Positions 6,177-14,890 of a stretch of 35,512 nt of DNA are shown piece after piece. The stretch comes from Desulfurellales bacterium (GTDB lineage Bacteria; Campylobacterota_A; Desulfurellia; Desulfurellales; Hippeaceae). Position 1 is the first letter of the stretch, and each line of letters starts with the position of its first letter. A model generated the notes under the pieces. That model made no database searches. It saw only the letters and a list, made by a program, of their open reading frames with translations, and had not been told where the DNA came from. Location of the stretch: the NCBI GenBank assembly GCA_027014115.1, contig JALWEJ010000056.1:1-35512 (forward strand). Reading direction: 5' to 3'. A program made the position numbers and the translations under genes.

Positions 6177-8963
6177 CTATATTTTTCTTATCCTGAGCGT
6201 AAACTGGCAGCTCATAGCGCCAGCCGTTACAGGTCCAAGTCTGTATGGTATCAATCTTCCCATATCAACACCCTTTCCGGATGCATATGTCAATAGTTTA
6301 TTTTCTACGCCAAAATCACTCATGGTATACAAAGTATCCGGTCTTACAAGCTCAGTTAGATGAACGAAAGATTTAATCTTCTGGCCGGAAACAGTGTTTT
6401 CAACCTCTATCTTGTCTCCCTCTTTCAACCCAAGCTCTTTGGCTTTTTTCGGATTAATCCAGAAGCCGAAATTCTCTGCCGGGTATCTTTCGGTTATAGC
6501 CATAAGTAGAGGGTTGTCGGCTGTTGTAAGATATGTATGCTGCGGAGTTTTTCCAAATGCAAAGAAGAATTCGTTATCCTTTGGTTTGAATTCTTGATCT
6601 GCGCCTTTTCTGTATTCAACGGGTATGTATTTCAAGACAGGATTCCAATGTTCATCATAACCGTATGCATCATTAAAATGAGCAAATAGCGTTGAATATA
6701 TTTCAACCCTTCCTGAGAATGTAGGAACAGGTAATTTATACGGCATACCTGCCTCTTCCATTAATTCTTTATGGTCTTTGAGCTTGATTACGCCATTTTT
6801 CTCAAGCGCCGCTTCAAGTTGCTCAGGTTTCATGCCAAGCTTTTTGCCGACCTCTTTCAATGCTATGTCGCCAAATGCTTTATACAGCTCTTTCTCGCCC
6901 TTCCAGGCTTTTTTAAGCTCTTTGGCAACAGTACCAAACTTCCATCCAGTAAATGAGCTTACTATACCTGCTGCTGTTTGATAAGAACCACCCATAGCTT
7001 TTGAAATGATTGTGAAAATCTCTCCGCCGCCTTTAACCTCACCAATTTGACTTACTGCCGGAAATCTCTTTCTTATTATCATATCCGGGTTAGGTCCGTC
7101 GGGCATTATTTCACTTTCTTTTTCAAGATATGTTTTGTCAGGTAAAATAACATCTGCATACTTGGCTGTATCAGACGGCAAAATTTCTGTTGCAACAACA
7201 AGCTTCAAGTTCGGATTTGTGAATGTTTTAACCCATGTTTTGTATCCGTAGTAATCCTTCATTGGATTCGTCGAATAAATATAAGCCATTTTCATCTTAT
7301 AAGGCTTGCCGTTCCAAGACAACTTACCCTCAACAGCCTCTTGAAAACCTGCATTTGTAAACAGCGAAAAAGGTATACCTTTTTCGCCTTTTTGTTTTCT
7401 GTAATCAAAATATGCTCTCGAGAAGTGAGGATAGCCTCTAAATAGAGGGAATTTACCCGAATACATCATACCTTCGAGCTTACCCATCATTCCAATTAGA
7501 CCAGGTCCCATAGCAGCTGCCATAGTTAACGCCATAGGATTGTTAAGTTTCCCGGACTCATAGGCTTCTGTAAATTTCTCTATACCTTCTCTCATCTCAG
7601 GCGTATAAATCCAACCGCCTTTCTTGTCTATCGCACCAATAAGTGAATTCAATATCGCAGCTGCTTTTCTTGCTTGAACCGTTGTTTCATACCTTGCATC
7701 CATCCATCCAAGATAAACGGTTGCAGGTCTTATGTTTGAGAATTTATCTATAATCTCTTCTATCTGCTTTTCGGGAATATCGCAAATTTCAGCAGCCCAT
7801 TTGGGTGTTGCATCCTTAACAGATTCCCACAAATAATCAAAAGCTGTTTTTACAGATTTGCCCTTATATGTAAGTCCCTTCGGAGCAAATAGAGCCGGTT
7901 TTAGTTTTTTGTTCTTTTTAAGGTTGTCGTTTGTAAATCCTTCAACCTCAACAACCTTTTCTGTAGTTTCATCATAAACATAGTATTTTTCTGATATCGG
8001 CAGTGCTTGAGGGTTATGGTTTTGGCCCAAAGCCCTTGGCATACCATTGTCATCAAACAACAAGAAAGGTGCATTTGTATATCTTCTTAAGAATTCATCT
8101 TCATAGCCTTTCTCTTTTATAACACCCCTTAAAATAGCCATAACAAAAGGCAGATCTGTTCCGGGTTTTATGGGAACCCACATATCAGCCTTGGCGGCAA
8201 GTTCACCCTGTCTTGGGTCAACAGCAATAAGTTCCAGGCCTTTTTCCTTACCCTTTGTAAACCTTACGGCTCTTGATACCGATATACCGGCTATTGCAGC
8301 ATTTGAACCTATTGTCATCATAAGTTTTGCATTATCCGTATCTACCAAAATTTCATCGTGAGATGTCATTGTTCCAACCGTCACATTGGTTCCAGCATGC
8401 TCTGCCATAACGCACTGCTGCATAGGAGAACCAATCATATTGGGAGAACCAATGGAAGCCAAAAAGGCAAATGAACCAAGTCTTTCGTAGGCACAGGCTC
8501 TTTGTCCTGCAAAGATAGAAAACTCATGAGGCTGTATGTTGTTTTCCTTTACCTTTTTTGCTATGTAATCATAGGCTTCTTTCCAGGTTGCCTTTCTGAA
8601 TTTCCACTCACCCCTTTTTGAACCCTCAACCCTTATTAAAGGATGTGTGATTCTGTCGGGGTTGTAAACAGTCCTTATACCCGACTGTCCCCTTGCACAA
8701 ATTCTTCCTCTATTAAGAGTAGATTTTTTGTTTCCGTCAATCTTAATAGGTTTTTTAAAATCTCCGTCAACTCTTGTCCTTACAACAATATCGCATGCTG
8801 TTGAACAATAGCTACAGATGTTCGGATAGTACTTGATACTTCCTTTAGGCTTTTCTACATTAGGGGTATACAAACCTGCTTTAGCGGTAGGCTTAAAAAA
8901 CATTAAACCGCCGCCCACCAATGAAGAAAGCTTGAGGAAGGACCTTCTATTCAAAGAAATCAT
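6177..8963 (-). CDS. Molybdopterin oxidoreductase catalytic subunit, polysulfide/thiosulfate/sulfur reductase type, Tat-exported
   Basis: The start is ATG 8963 (928 residues), preceded by GGAGG; an upstream TTG is discounted. The N-terminus has a twin-arginine signal (NRRSFLK, residues 5-11, then a hydrophobic stretch), so the protein is exported folded. A [4Fe-4S] motif follows: Cys50, Cys53, Cys57 and Cys89. A candidate molybdenum ligand is Cys184 in MQQC after GSPNMIGSP. Further DMSO-reductase family blocks are visible, including SDTAKYADVILPD and a C-terminal molybdopterin dinucleotide-binding region. About 930 residues is longer than Wolinella PsrA or Salmonella PhsA (around 760) and nearer to SreA or TtrA sizes. 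It is the first gene of the operon. I infer sulfur, polysulfide, thiosulfate or tetrathionate reduction; arsenate reduction is a weaker alternative. Confidence 0.88.
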   Translation of the reverse strand: MISLNRRSFLKLSSLVGGGLMFFKPTAKAGLYTPNVEKPKGSIKYYPNICSYCSTACDIVVRTRVDGDFKKPIKIDGNKKSTLNRGRICARGQSGIRTVYNPDRITHPLIRVEGSKRGEWKFRKATWKEAYDYIAKKVKENNIQPHEFSIFAGQRACAYERLGSFAFLASIGSPNMIGSPMQQCVMAEHAGTNVTVGTMTSHDEILVDTDNAKLMMTIGSNAAIAGISVSRAVRFTKGKEKGLELIAVDPRQGELAAKADMWVPIKPGTDLPFVMAILRGVIKEKGYEDEFLRRYTNAPFLLFDDNGMPRALGQNHNPQALPISEKYYVYDETTEKVVEVEGFTNDNLKKNKKLKPALFAPKGLTYKGKSVKTAFDYLWESVKDATPKWAAEICDIPEKQIEEIIDKFSNIRPATVYLGWMDARYETTVQARKAAAILNSLIGAIDKKGGWIYTPEMREGIEKFTEAYESGKLNNPMALTMAAAMGPGLIGMMGKLEGMMYSGKFPLFRGYPHFSRAYFDYRKQKGEKGIPFSLFTNAGFQEAVEGKLSWNGKPYKMKMAYIYSTNPMKDYYGYKTWVKTFTNPNLKLVVATEILPSDTAKYADVILPDKTYLEKESEIMPDGPNPDMIIRKRFPAVSQIGEVKGGGEIFTIISKAMGGSYQTAAGIVSSFTGWKFGTVAKELKKAWKGEKELYKAFGDIALKEVGKKLGMKPEQLEAALEKNGVIKLKDHKELMEEAGMPYKLPVPTFSGRVEIYSTLFAHFNDAYGYDEHWNPVLKYIPVEYRKGADQEFKPKDNEFFFAFGKTPQHTYLTTADNPLLMAITERYPAENFGFWINPKKAKELGLKEGDKIEVENTVSGQKIKSFVHLTELVRPDTLYTMSDFGVENKLLTYASGKGVDMGRLIPYRLGPVTAGAMSCQFTLRIRKI

Positions 8964-9012
8964 AACCAACCTCCATCAGGTATTCTTAACTTCAACTTCA
9001 TTCTATCGGTGC

Positions 9013-9041
9013 ATTATATATAAAAAATTATTCTTTCGCAA
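9013..9041 (-). promoter_or_regulatory. Promoter of the sulfur-compound reductase operon
   Basis: On the minus strand TTGCGA (9036-9041) and a perfect TATAAT (9013-9018) are spaced by 17 bases, giving a leader of about 45 bases before the catalytic-subunit start. A TGTGATCT half-site lies just upstream at 9056-9063, but its partner half is not conserved. Confidence 0.65.
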
Positions 9042-9122
9042 GTAAATGATATAATTGTGATCTATGTATAGTAAATAATAAGTATTACTTAATTAGATAA
9101 ATATAGATTAATAAAAGTTGAT

Positions 9123-9143
9123 AGGACTGCAATATACAGCCCT
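9123..9143 (-). terminator. Weak hairpin after the sensor-like gene
   Basis: AGGACTG (9123-9129) and CAGCCCT (9137-9143) form a 7-bp stem with one G-U pair and a 7-base loop, about 20 bases past the stop of the upstream minus-strand gene. The U-tract is poor, so termination is uncertain. Confidence 0.35.
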
Positions 9144-9161
9144 TTTCAAGAAATACATAAA

Positions 9162-10190
9162 TTATTGCTTAAAGCCTATTCTTAAACCACCCCAATGTTT
9201 GCCGTCAAAGGATATCGGTGTAGATATGTCAAACATTAAAACACCAACATCTCTCGGGTATGGCTGGAGTAGAAAATCTCTTGTACTTCTTGCAGCCGAA
9301 AGCCCCGTGAAGTCGTTAAATATTCTCATTGACCTGTTGCCGAGTAAATCTTTTTTGTAATCACCTGTTAGCGGTTTGTCATACTTTGTATTGTGCGACG
9401 GAAGATATCCGTTATCATCAACCAAAACAACAAACACAAATTTTTTGTTCATTTCAAGCACTTTGTCTTCAATGGGCTGTATATATTTTTTGGCAAAATC
9501 GGTAAATTTTGTTGTATATTTTTGAGGATTTGTATCACTAACCTCAACATAGTTTCTATCCCATAAATCCTCTTTTGATATATCGCCTTTCTCAACAGCT
9601 TCAACCATTGCCTTTTCTATTTCTTCTTTTGCATTTTTCAATATGTTGTGTATATTTTTAAAATTCTCATCATCGCTTATTTTAAAAGGTATGATATCCC
9701 ACTCACCGTCTTGATACATGTATGAACCGTCTTCGGATTTTACCATATCAACCTTTTTGAATTTATAGCTGTTTTTTAATGCTGAATCAAGATAGACAGA
9801 AAAAAGATGCGGATAAGGACATATTGATAAACCGAGCATAGCTCCACCGACACCTGTTGGACAATACATGCAAGCATCACGGTAAATTTTTACTGCAACC
9901 TCATCATTATTAGAAATCAATTCATATTTATTTGAAAAATTCAAGCACTCATTTAGATTCTCATACACCTTTTTAAAAAAATCCTCATTCAGCTCCATGT
10001 CATCTAAAAAAGGAAAAAAGCCCTTTTGCATCTGATGCAAAATTAATCTTTGAGCAGCCGTTTTCATTGAAGGAGTTAGCATAGCTTTACTCATTATACC
10101 CAAATCAAATGTAGCTGCCATTGTGCTTGCCCATAAAAGCTGAGCACCTGTAAGCTTTTCAAATCTTTCTTGTTTTTCTCGCTTACCCAT
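9162..10190 (-). CDS. Soluble two-part sensor-like protein with chemoreceptor-type C-terminal domain and N-terminal CxxC motif
   Basis: This 342-residue protein has no signal peptide and no membrane segment. Its C-terminal part (about 225-342) resembles the C-terminal cytoplasmic sensing region found in some methyl-accepting chemotaxis proteins: VDDNGYLPSHN, then NRSMRIFND, TRDFLLQPYPRD and KHWGGLRIGF. The usual HAMP and signalling hairpin are absent, and no other output domain is visible. The N-terminal part contains Cys107, Cys110 and Cys124 in a C-x2-C-x13-C arrangement that could bind metal or act as a redox switch; I do not recognise this domain. It has a GGGAGGAG ribosome site and its own promoter, and lies directly upstream of the sulfur-reductase operon on the same strand. 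A sensory role is inference. Confidence 0.6.
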   Translation of the reverse strand: MGKREKQERFEKLTGAQLLWASTMAATFDLGIMSKAMLTPSMKTAAQRLILHQMQKGFFPFLDDMELNEDFFKKVYENLNECLNFSNKYELISNNDEVAVKIYRDACMYCPTGVGGAMLGLSICPYPHLFSVYLDSALKNSYKFKKVDMVKSEDGSYMYQDGEWDIIPFKISDDENFKNIHNILKNAKEEIEKAMVEAVEKGDISKEDLWDRNYVEVSDTNPQKYTTKFTDFAKKYIQPIEDKVLEMNKKFVFVVLVDDNGYLPSHNTKYDKPLTGDYKKDLLGNRSMRIFNDFTGLSAARSTRDFLLQPYPRDVGVLMFDISTPISFDGKHWGGLRIGFKQ

Positions 10191-10228
10191 TTTATTCTCC
10201 TCCCATAATCCTATGCATATTCACTATT

Positions 10229-10257
10229 AACATACATTTTAGAAAAAAAACTGTCAA
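10229..10257 (-). promoter_or_regulatory. Promoter of the sensor-like gene
   Basis: On the minus strand a perfect TTGACA (10252-10257) and TATGTT (10229-10234) are spaced by 17 bases, about 40 bases before the start codon. The 10258-10339 interval up to the ugd stop contains no clear terminator. Confidence 0.5.
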
Positions 10258-10339
10258 ACAAAAATTTAAACAATAATTACTTCTTAGAAAACATTTTTAC
10301 AAACCCAAACCACTTTGACTATCAATGAGTAAATACGCA

Positions 10340-11674
10340 CTATTTTACACCTATTTGATAATACTCAAAACCAAAATCATCCAAGAGATGTTTGTTGTAT
10401 TGATTTCTTCCGTCAAAGATTACAGGATTTTTTAGTCTCTGTTTTATTTCGCAGAAATCGGGGCTCCTAAATTCCTTCCATTCCGTAACAAGCAGCAAAG
10501 CATCAGAATTATCCAAAGTATCATACTTATTGCTGCAGTATTCCACACTATCCACATCGTTTAGCCAGAAATTCTTTGCATTATCCATAGCCTCAGGGTC
10601 ATAAGCTTTTATATTGGCACCAAGCTCAACAAGTTTTCTTATTGTTGTAATAGATGGTGCTTCTCTCATGTCATCGGTCTGCGGTTTAAATGCCAACCCC
10701 CATACTGCAAATGTTCTGTTTTTTAGGTCTGTTCCAAATTTTGCAATAATTTTTTCGACAAGTTTCAACTTTTGTCTATCATTAACATCGCTTACGGCTT
10801 TGATAATCTTCGGTTCATAACCGTTATCCAGAGCAATTTTCTCAAGAGCCTTTACATCCTTTGGAAAACAGCTTCCACCCCATCCAATACCGGGGTATAT
10901 AAAATGATAACCTATCCTTTTGTCGCTTCCTATACCGATTCTGACCATATTCACATCAGCACCAACAAGTTCACATATATTGGCTATTTCATTCATAAAA
11001 GATATCTTGGCTGCAAGCATCGCATTTGCGGTGTATTTTGTCATTTCTGCACTCTTTACATCCATGGCAATAAACCGCTCATGATTCATAGTAAACGGTC
11101 TGTAGAGCTCCTTCATTATGCTCATGGATTTTTCTTTGTCCGCACCGACAACAACCCTATCAGGCTTCATAAAATCACTTACAGCATCACCCTCTTTCAA
11201 GAATTCCGGGTTGCTTACAACATCAAACTCAAAAGGTATATTTTTACCAAACCGTTCCCGTAGTTTGTTTTCTATGGTTTTTCTAACCTTATCAGCCGTC
11301 CCTACAGGCACAGTGGATTTATCAACAACAATCAGCTCATGTTCCATATACATACCTATCTCTTCTGCAACCTCAAGCACATACTGTAAATCGGCACTTC
11401 CATCTTCTGACTGTGGGGTTCCTACGGCTATGAAGATTATTTGACTGTTTTTTACAGCCTCTTCTATATTGGTTGTAAATTTGAGCGTGCCTTTTTTATG
11501 ATTTTTCTTTACAAGCCTCTCAAGTCCCGGCTCATATATGGGAATAATGCCATTTTTCAGATTATCTATCTTCTTTTTATCAACATCCACACATAGAACA
11601 TCATTGCCCATTTCGGCAAAACATGTTCCAGTAACAAGACCGACATAGCCTGTTCCAATCATGCCCAATTTCAT
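10340..11674 (-). CDS. ugd: UDP-glucose 6-dehydrogenase
   Basis: This 444-residue protein has the full UDP-glucose/GDP-mannose dehydrogenase layout: a GTGYVG nucleotide-binding loop at residues 7-12, VGTPQSEDG, the STVPVGT segment, and the catalytic Cys269 in GGSCFPKD, followed by WGLAFKPQTDD. It oxidises UDP-glucose to UDP-glucuronate with two NAD+ for surface polysaccharide or lipopolysaccharide sugars. Its ATG overlaps the stop codon of the upstream tandem-HD gene (ATGA), indicating translational coupling. GalU, encoded at 25261-26127, would supply UDP-glucose. Confidence 0.96.
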   Translation of the reverse strand: MKLGMIGTGYVGLVTGTCFAEMGNDVLCVDVDKKKIDNLKNGIIPIYEPGLERLVKKNHKKGTLKFTTNIEEAVKNSQIIFIAVGTPQSEDGSADLQYVLEVAEEIGMYMEHELIVVDKSTVPVGTADKVRKTIENKLRERFGKNIPFEFDVVSNPEFLKEGDAVSDFMKPDRVVVGADKEKSMSIMKELYRPFTMNHERFIAMDVKSAEMTKYTANAMLAAKISFMNEIANICELVGADVNMVRIGIGSDKRIGYHFIYPGIGWGGSCFPKDVKALEKIALDNGYEPKIIKAVSDVNDRQKLKLVEKIIAKFGTDLKNRTFAVWGLAFKPQTDDMREAPSITTIRKLVELGANIKAYDPEAMDNAKNFWLNDVDSVEYCSNKYDTLDNSDALLLVTEWKEFRSPDFCEIKQRLKNPVIFDGRNQYNKHLLDDFGFEYYQIGVK

Positions 11675-12855
11675 ACAAACAGTCTCCTTATGCCCTCATA
11701 GTATTCATCTTTCTGTTTTTTTATTTTATCCAAATCCAAATCAAGTGTTATATTCAATATATCTTTGTCAAACTCCATTGTCTTTAGAATATCCCTTGCC
11801 TCGTCGTTTGAATATGCAGCTCTGTATGGTCTATCCTGCAGCAGTGCTGCAAAGGTTGAAGATACAGCAATTATTTTGTCACATTTACTCAATTCCGTAC
11901 TACAGAACGGATATGAACTTTTTTGTCCATGCTTGTGGTGATAAATTGCAGCATTTTTGATACTTCTTTTAACTTCAAGCATATCGAGAAACATTTTTGT
12001 GTAGTATGTGTGAGATTTTATTATATTAAATTCGTCATCTTCAAGTTTAGTCGGCGAATTTATCAAATCCTCAGGAATAAACACATTTCCAATATGAGCA
12101 AACAAACTTGCAAGTATAAGAGAAGAGATATTCAAAGAAAGCTTATACCCCAAAGCTGCTGCAATATTTTTTGTTAAAACGGAATAGCCGTCAAAAAACA
12201 TAGATAGATTATCTACGGCATAGGCTGTAAAATATGCAAATCGCTTTATAAAATCATTTTGCTCTGTTTCGTATATGTGCTCTTCTACTATTTTTAGAAG
12301 CTCTCTATCAAGATTATCACTCTTTAGAGAATACCAAAACTCTTCACAAGCCGAGAGCCTCTTGAAGGCAGCTAAGGCATCTTTATCAAACAGTTTACTT
12401 TTTTGAGCAACAAAATCGTAAAGCTCCAGAAATGCAAACGGGTTTGACAAGCTTCTGTATGAAACTTCTATATTATCAGCCAAAAAAAGTATATTGCCCA
12501 AAACGGCAGGATTTATTTCGTTTGGTGTATGGTGAAGACCGATTGCATTTGAAACATCAAGATGCAGATTAAAGTACCTTGCAATTTTTGAAGAAACGAC
12601 AGCATGTTTTGTAAGCTGTTCAAAATTTTCATTAATAATTTGTCTAAATGTCTCTATCCTTGAAGCATCAGACAAAACCCCCACATCGTGAATAAACCCA
12701 GACTGCAGTATAAAACTCAAACCCTGTTTATTAAATCCCAACTCTTCTGCCAACCTATAGGCAATATATGTTACTCTTCTTTGATGATATGTGTCACTGC
12801 CGCTTGATATATCTGAAAACATAGACAATACATACAAAGCTTTGTTTATATTCAT
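11671..12855 (-). CDS. Tandem HD-domain protein with degenerate HD-GYP second domain
   Basis: The start is ATG 12855 (394 residues), preceded by GGGAG; an upstream in-frame start lacks a ribosome site. The first HD domain (about 20-160) keeps the metal-binding pattern: His24, His56-Asp57, His84, His108-His109 and Asp127. The second (about 220-390) aligns clearly with HD-GYP domains (PEDLI, YHHKHG, DRPYR), but the HD dyad reads Ala253-His254 and the GSGYP segment reads KSSYP. HD-GYP proteins hydrolyse c-di-GMP or related dinucleotides. Here activity, if any, should reside in the first domain, with the second acting as a partner or sensor. No receiver domain or membrane segment is seen. It is coupled to ugd by a 4-base overlap. 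Confidence 0.8.
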   Translation of the reverse strand: MNINKALYVLSMFSDISSGSDTYHQRRVTYIAYRLAEELGFNKQGLSFILQSGFIHDVGVLSDASRIETFRQIINENFEQLTKHAVVSSKIARYFNLHLDVSNAIGLHHTPNEINPAVLGNILFLADNIEVSYRSLSNPFAFLELYDFVAQKSKLFDKDALAAFKRLSACEEFWYSLKSDNLDRELLKIVEEHIYETEQNDFIKRFAYFTAYAVDNLSMFFDGYSVLTKNIAAALGYKLSLNISSLILASLFAHIGNVFIPEDLINSPTKLEDDEFNIIKSHTYYTKMFLDMLEVKRSIKNAAIYHHKHGQKSSYPFCSTELSKCDKIIAVSSTFAALLQDRPYRAAYSNDEARDILKTMEFDKDILNITLDLDLDKIKKQKDEYYEGIRRLFV

Positions 12856-12888
12856 AACAACTCCCAAAAAAACATTTTTATCTTCTAA

Positions 12889-12918
12889 ATTATACAAAAA
12901 CAACTGCCTCAAATCCAA
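12889..12918 (-). promoter_or_regulatory. Promoter of the tandem-HD gene and ugd
   Basis: A perfect TATAAT (12889-12894) on the minus strand is preceded at 18 bases by TTGGAT (12913-12918). It lies about 30 bases before the start codon, in the short divergent interval shared with der. Confidence 0.55.
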
Positions 12919-12926
12919 TTCTTTCG

Positions 12927-12955
12927 TTGAAATTATGTATATATGATAGTAATAT
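12927..12955 (+). promoter_or_regulatory. Possible promoter of the der operon
   Basis: TTGAAA (12927-12932) and TAATAT (12950-12955) are spaced by 17 bases on the plus strand, 34 bases before the der ATG. The -10 box is weak, so this is tentative. It is divergent from the tandem-HD promoter. Confidence 0.45.
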
Positions 12956-12989
12956 GGTTTGTGTAAAAAATTTTTATGAAAGGTAGATT

Positions 12990-14282
12990 ATGAGCAAAGT
13001 AGCAATAGTCGGAAAACCCAATGTCGGAAAATCAACACTGTTTAATACGCTTATTAAAAAAAACAGAAGTCTTGTTCTTGATGTGCCGGGTACAACAAGG
13101 GATAGGGTATTTGAATACGGAACAATTGATGACAAAGAAGCTCTGTTTATCGATACAGGCGGTTTTGAAAGCGAAGGAGAATTTGCAAAAAGCATAAACG
13201 AACAGATTATGCTCGCCATAGATTCAAGCGATGTTGTAGTGGTTGTGTTTGATGCAACAACACCCTTAAGCATACAGGATGAAGAAATTATGCGCTATGT
13301 ATTAAAGAGCAAAAAACCCTACATCCTGACAATAAACAAAAGCGACATAAACAACAGGGAATTTATTTATGACTACTACAAATTCGGTGAGGCAGTCGAA
13401 ATTTCAGCTGCACACAGGAGAAATTTAAGTTCCTTAAAAGCAAAACTCTCACGTTATATAGAAGAGGAACCAAAAGAGGCATACAATGCAAAAATAGCCA
13501 TAGTAGGACGTTCAAATGTTGGAAAATCAAGCCTTTTAAACGCCATTCTCAACGAGGAAAGAAGTGTTGTAAGCAGTACCATCGGAACAACAACAGATTC
13601 CACAGATACTCCGTATGAATTTGAAGGCAGCAAATATCTCCTTGTAGATACAGCCGGTATAAGAAGAAAACGAACAAAAAAATCATTGGATAAACTTGCA
13701 TCCATATTTTCCATTTTTTCAATCGATAGAGCTGATATAGCCGTACTTGTTTTGGATGCAAAAGAGGGTGTTACAGCTTTAGATAAACAAATCGGCAATT
13801 TGATAGTAAAAAAACACAAAGGCATTGTAATTGCTCTAAACAAATGGGATTTGGTGAAAAACAAAGAAGAGTTTAATAAATACGAAAAATCCATCAAAAA
13901 CGAAATGCCGTTTTTAAATTTTGCCTCAGTCATACCAACAAGTGCGACTGAATATAAAAATACAATCAGACTTATAAGAAATATAAAAGAGATAAATGAT
14001 ACATGCTCAGAAAGAATAAACACAGCAGCACTAAATGATGCATTAAATAAAATCATCAAAGCCAATGCACCCTTTTCAAAAAGAGGCAAAGAGCTTAAAC
14101 TAAAATACATGACACAGGTAGAAACAAATCCACCCCATTTTGTAATATTTACAAACAGGGTTGAAGACATAGAGGAAAATTACAAAAGATATATAAAAAA
14201 CAGCATGTATAGAATATTCGAATTCAAAGGGTGTGCGATAAAGATAACATACAGGAATGCCAAAAATGAAGAATTTGAATAA
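12990..14282 (+). CDS. der: Ribosome-assembly GTPase Der (EngA)
   Basis: This 430-residue protein has the two consecutive GTPase domains that define Der. The first has GKPNVGKST, DVPGTTRDR, DTGGFE and NKSD; the second has GRSNVGKSS, DTAGIRRK and NKWD. A C-terminal KH-like domain follows. Der acts in late assembly of the 50S ribosomal subunit. Length is normal. An AAAGGTAG ribosome site precedes the ATG. It is the first gene of a five-gene operon and overlaps nth by 17 bases. An eight-A run at 13056-13063 remains in frame here, useful for comparison with the frameshifted run at 1500-1507. Confidence 0.97.
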   Translation: MSKVAIVGKPNVGKSTLFNTLIKKNRSLVLDVPGTTRDRVFEYGTIDDKEALFIDTGGFESEGEFAKSINEQIMLAIDSSDVVVVVFDATTPLSIQDEEIMRYVLKSKKPYILTINKSDINNREFIYDYYKFGEAVEISAAHRRNLSSLKAKLSRYIEEEPKEAYNAKIAIVGRSNVGKSSLLNAILNEERSVVSSTIGTTTDSTDTPYEFEGSKYLLVDTAGIRRKRTKKSLDKLASIFSIFSIDRADIAVLVLDAKEGVTALDKQIGNLIVKKHKGIVIALNKWDLVKNKEEFNKYEKSIKNEMPFLNFASVIPTSATEYKNTIRLIRNIKEINDTCSERINTAALNDALNKIIKANAPFSKRGKELKLKYMTQVETNPPHFVIFTNRVEDIEENYKRYIKNSMYRIFEFKGCAIKITYRNAKNEEFE

Positions 14283-14889
14283 AATAGTAGAAAGAATCAA
14301 AGAACACTACCCAAACCCAAAAATTGAGATAGAATTTAAAAACCCGTTTGAGCTGCTTGTGGGTCTTGTGCTTTCAGCAAGATGCACAGATAAAACAACA
14401 AACAAAATAACGAAAGAACTTTTTGAAAAATACCCGACACCGAAAGATATGGACAAAGCAGAGATTGAAGATGTAAATGAGCTTATTTTGTCATGCAGTA
14501 TGCACAACACAAAAGCAAAGAATCTTAAAAAAATATCCAAAATACTCCGTGAAAAATACAACTGCAGAGTGCCAGATGATTTTGAGGCTCTTGTATCTCT
14601 GCCAGGCGTTGCTGACAAAACAGCCAATATGGTTTTGTCGTTTGGTTTTAATATACCAGCTGTTGGTGTAGATACGCATGTATTGAGAGTTTCAAACAGG
14701 ATTGGCATATCGAACTCAAAAAAACCCAAAGATGTTGAAAACGACATAAAAGATAGTGTTAAACAAGATGACTGGATAGTATTTTATGCAGGTCTCATTC
14801 TGCATGGACGCTACATCTGCAAAGCAAAAAAACCGCTTTGTGATGAATGCTTTTTGAAAGATATATGTCCAAAAATCGGTGCTGTGTGA
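14266..14889 (+). CDS. nth: Endonuclease III (DNA glycosylase/AP lyase)
   Basis: The protein shows the helix-hairpin-helix LPGVADKTAN, whose Lys is the expected catalytic residue, and the catalytic Asp in VGVDTHVLRV. At the C-terminus is the C-x6-C-x2-C-x5-C [4Fe-4S] motif (CKAKKPLCDECFLKDIC). It removes oxidised pyrimidines and cuts abasic sites in base-excision repair. I chose ATG 14266 (207 residues) because the AGGA ribosome site ends 9 bases before it; the ATG at 14257 would directly abut that site. The gene overlaps der by 17 bases and is followed after one base by the next gene. Confidence 0.95.
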   Translation: MKNLNKIVERIKEHYPNPKIEIEFKNPFELLVGLVLSARCTDKTTNKITKELFEKYPTPKDMDKAEIEDVNELILSCSMHNTKAKNLKKISKILREKYNCRVPDDFEALVSLPGVADKTANMVLSFGFNIPAVGVDTHVLRVSNRIGISNSKKPKDVENDIKDSVKQDDWIVFYAGLILHGRYICKAKKPLCDECFLKDICPKIGAV

Positions 14890-14890
14890 C

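Noticed and set aside
5523-6296. Long plus-strand open frame opposite the ferredoxin subunit and membrane anchor
   Set aside because: It lies antisense to conserved Cys-cluster and NrfD-type genes, is Cys/His-rich in a way that mirrors the opposite strand, and has no family similarity.
9056-9063. CRP/FNR-type site (TGTGATCT) upstream of the reductase promoter
   Set aside because: Only one half-site is present; the symmetrical half is absent.
13454-14170. Minus-strand open frame inside der
   Set aside because: Fully antisense to the second GTPase domain of der, hydrophobic by composition only.
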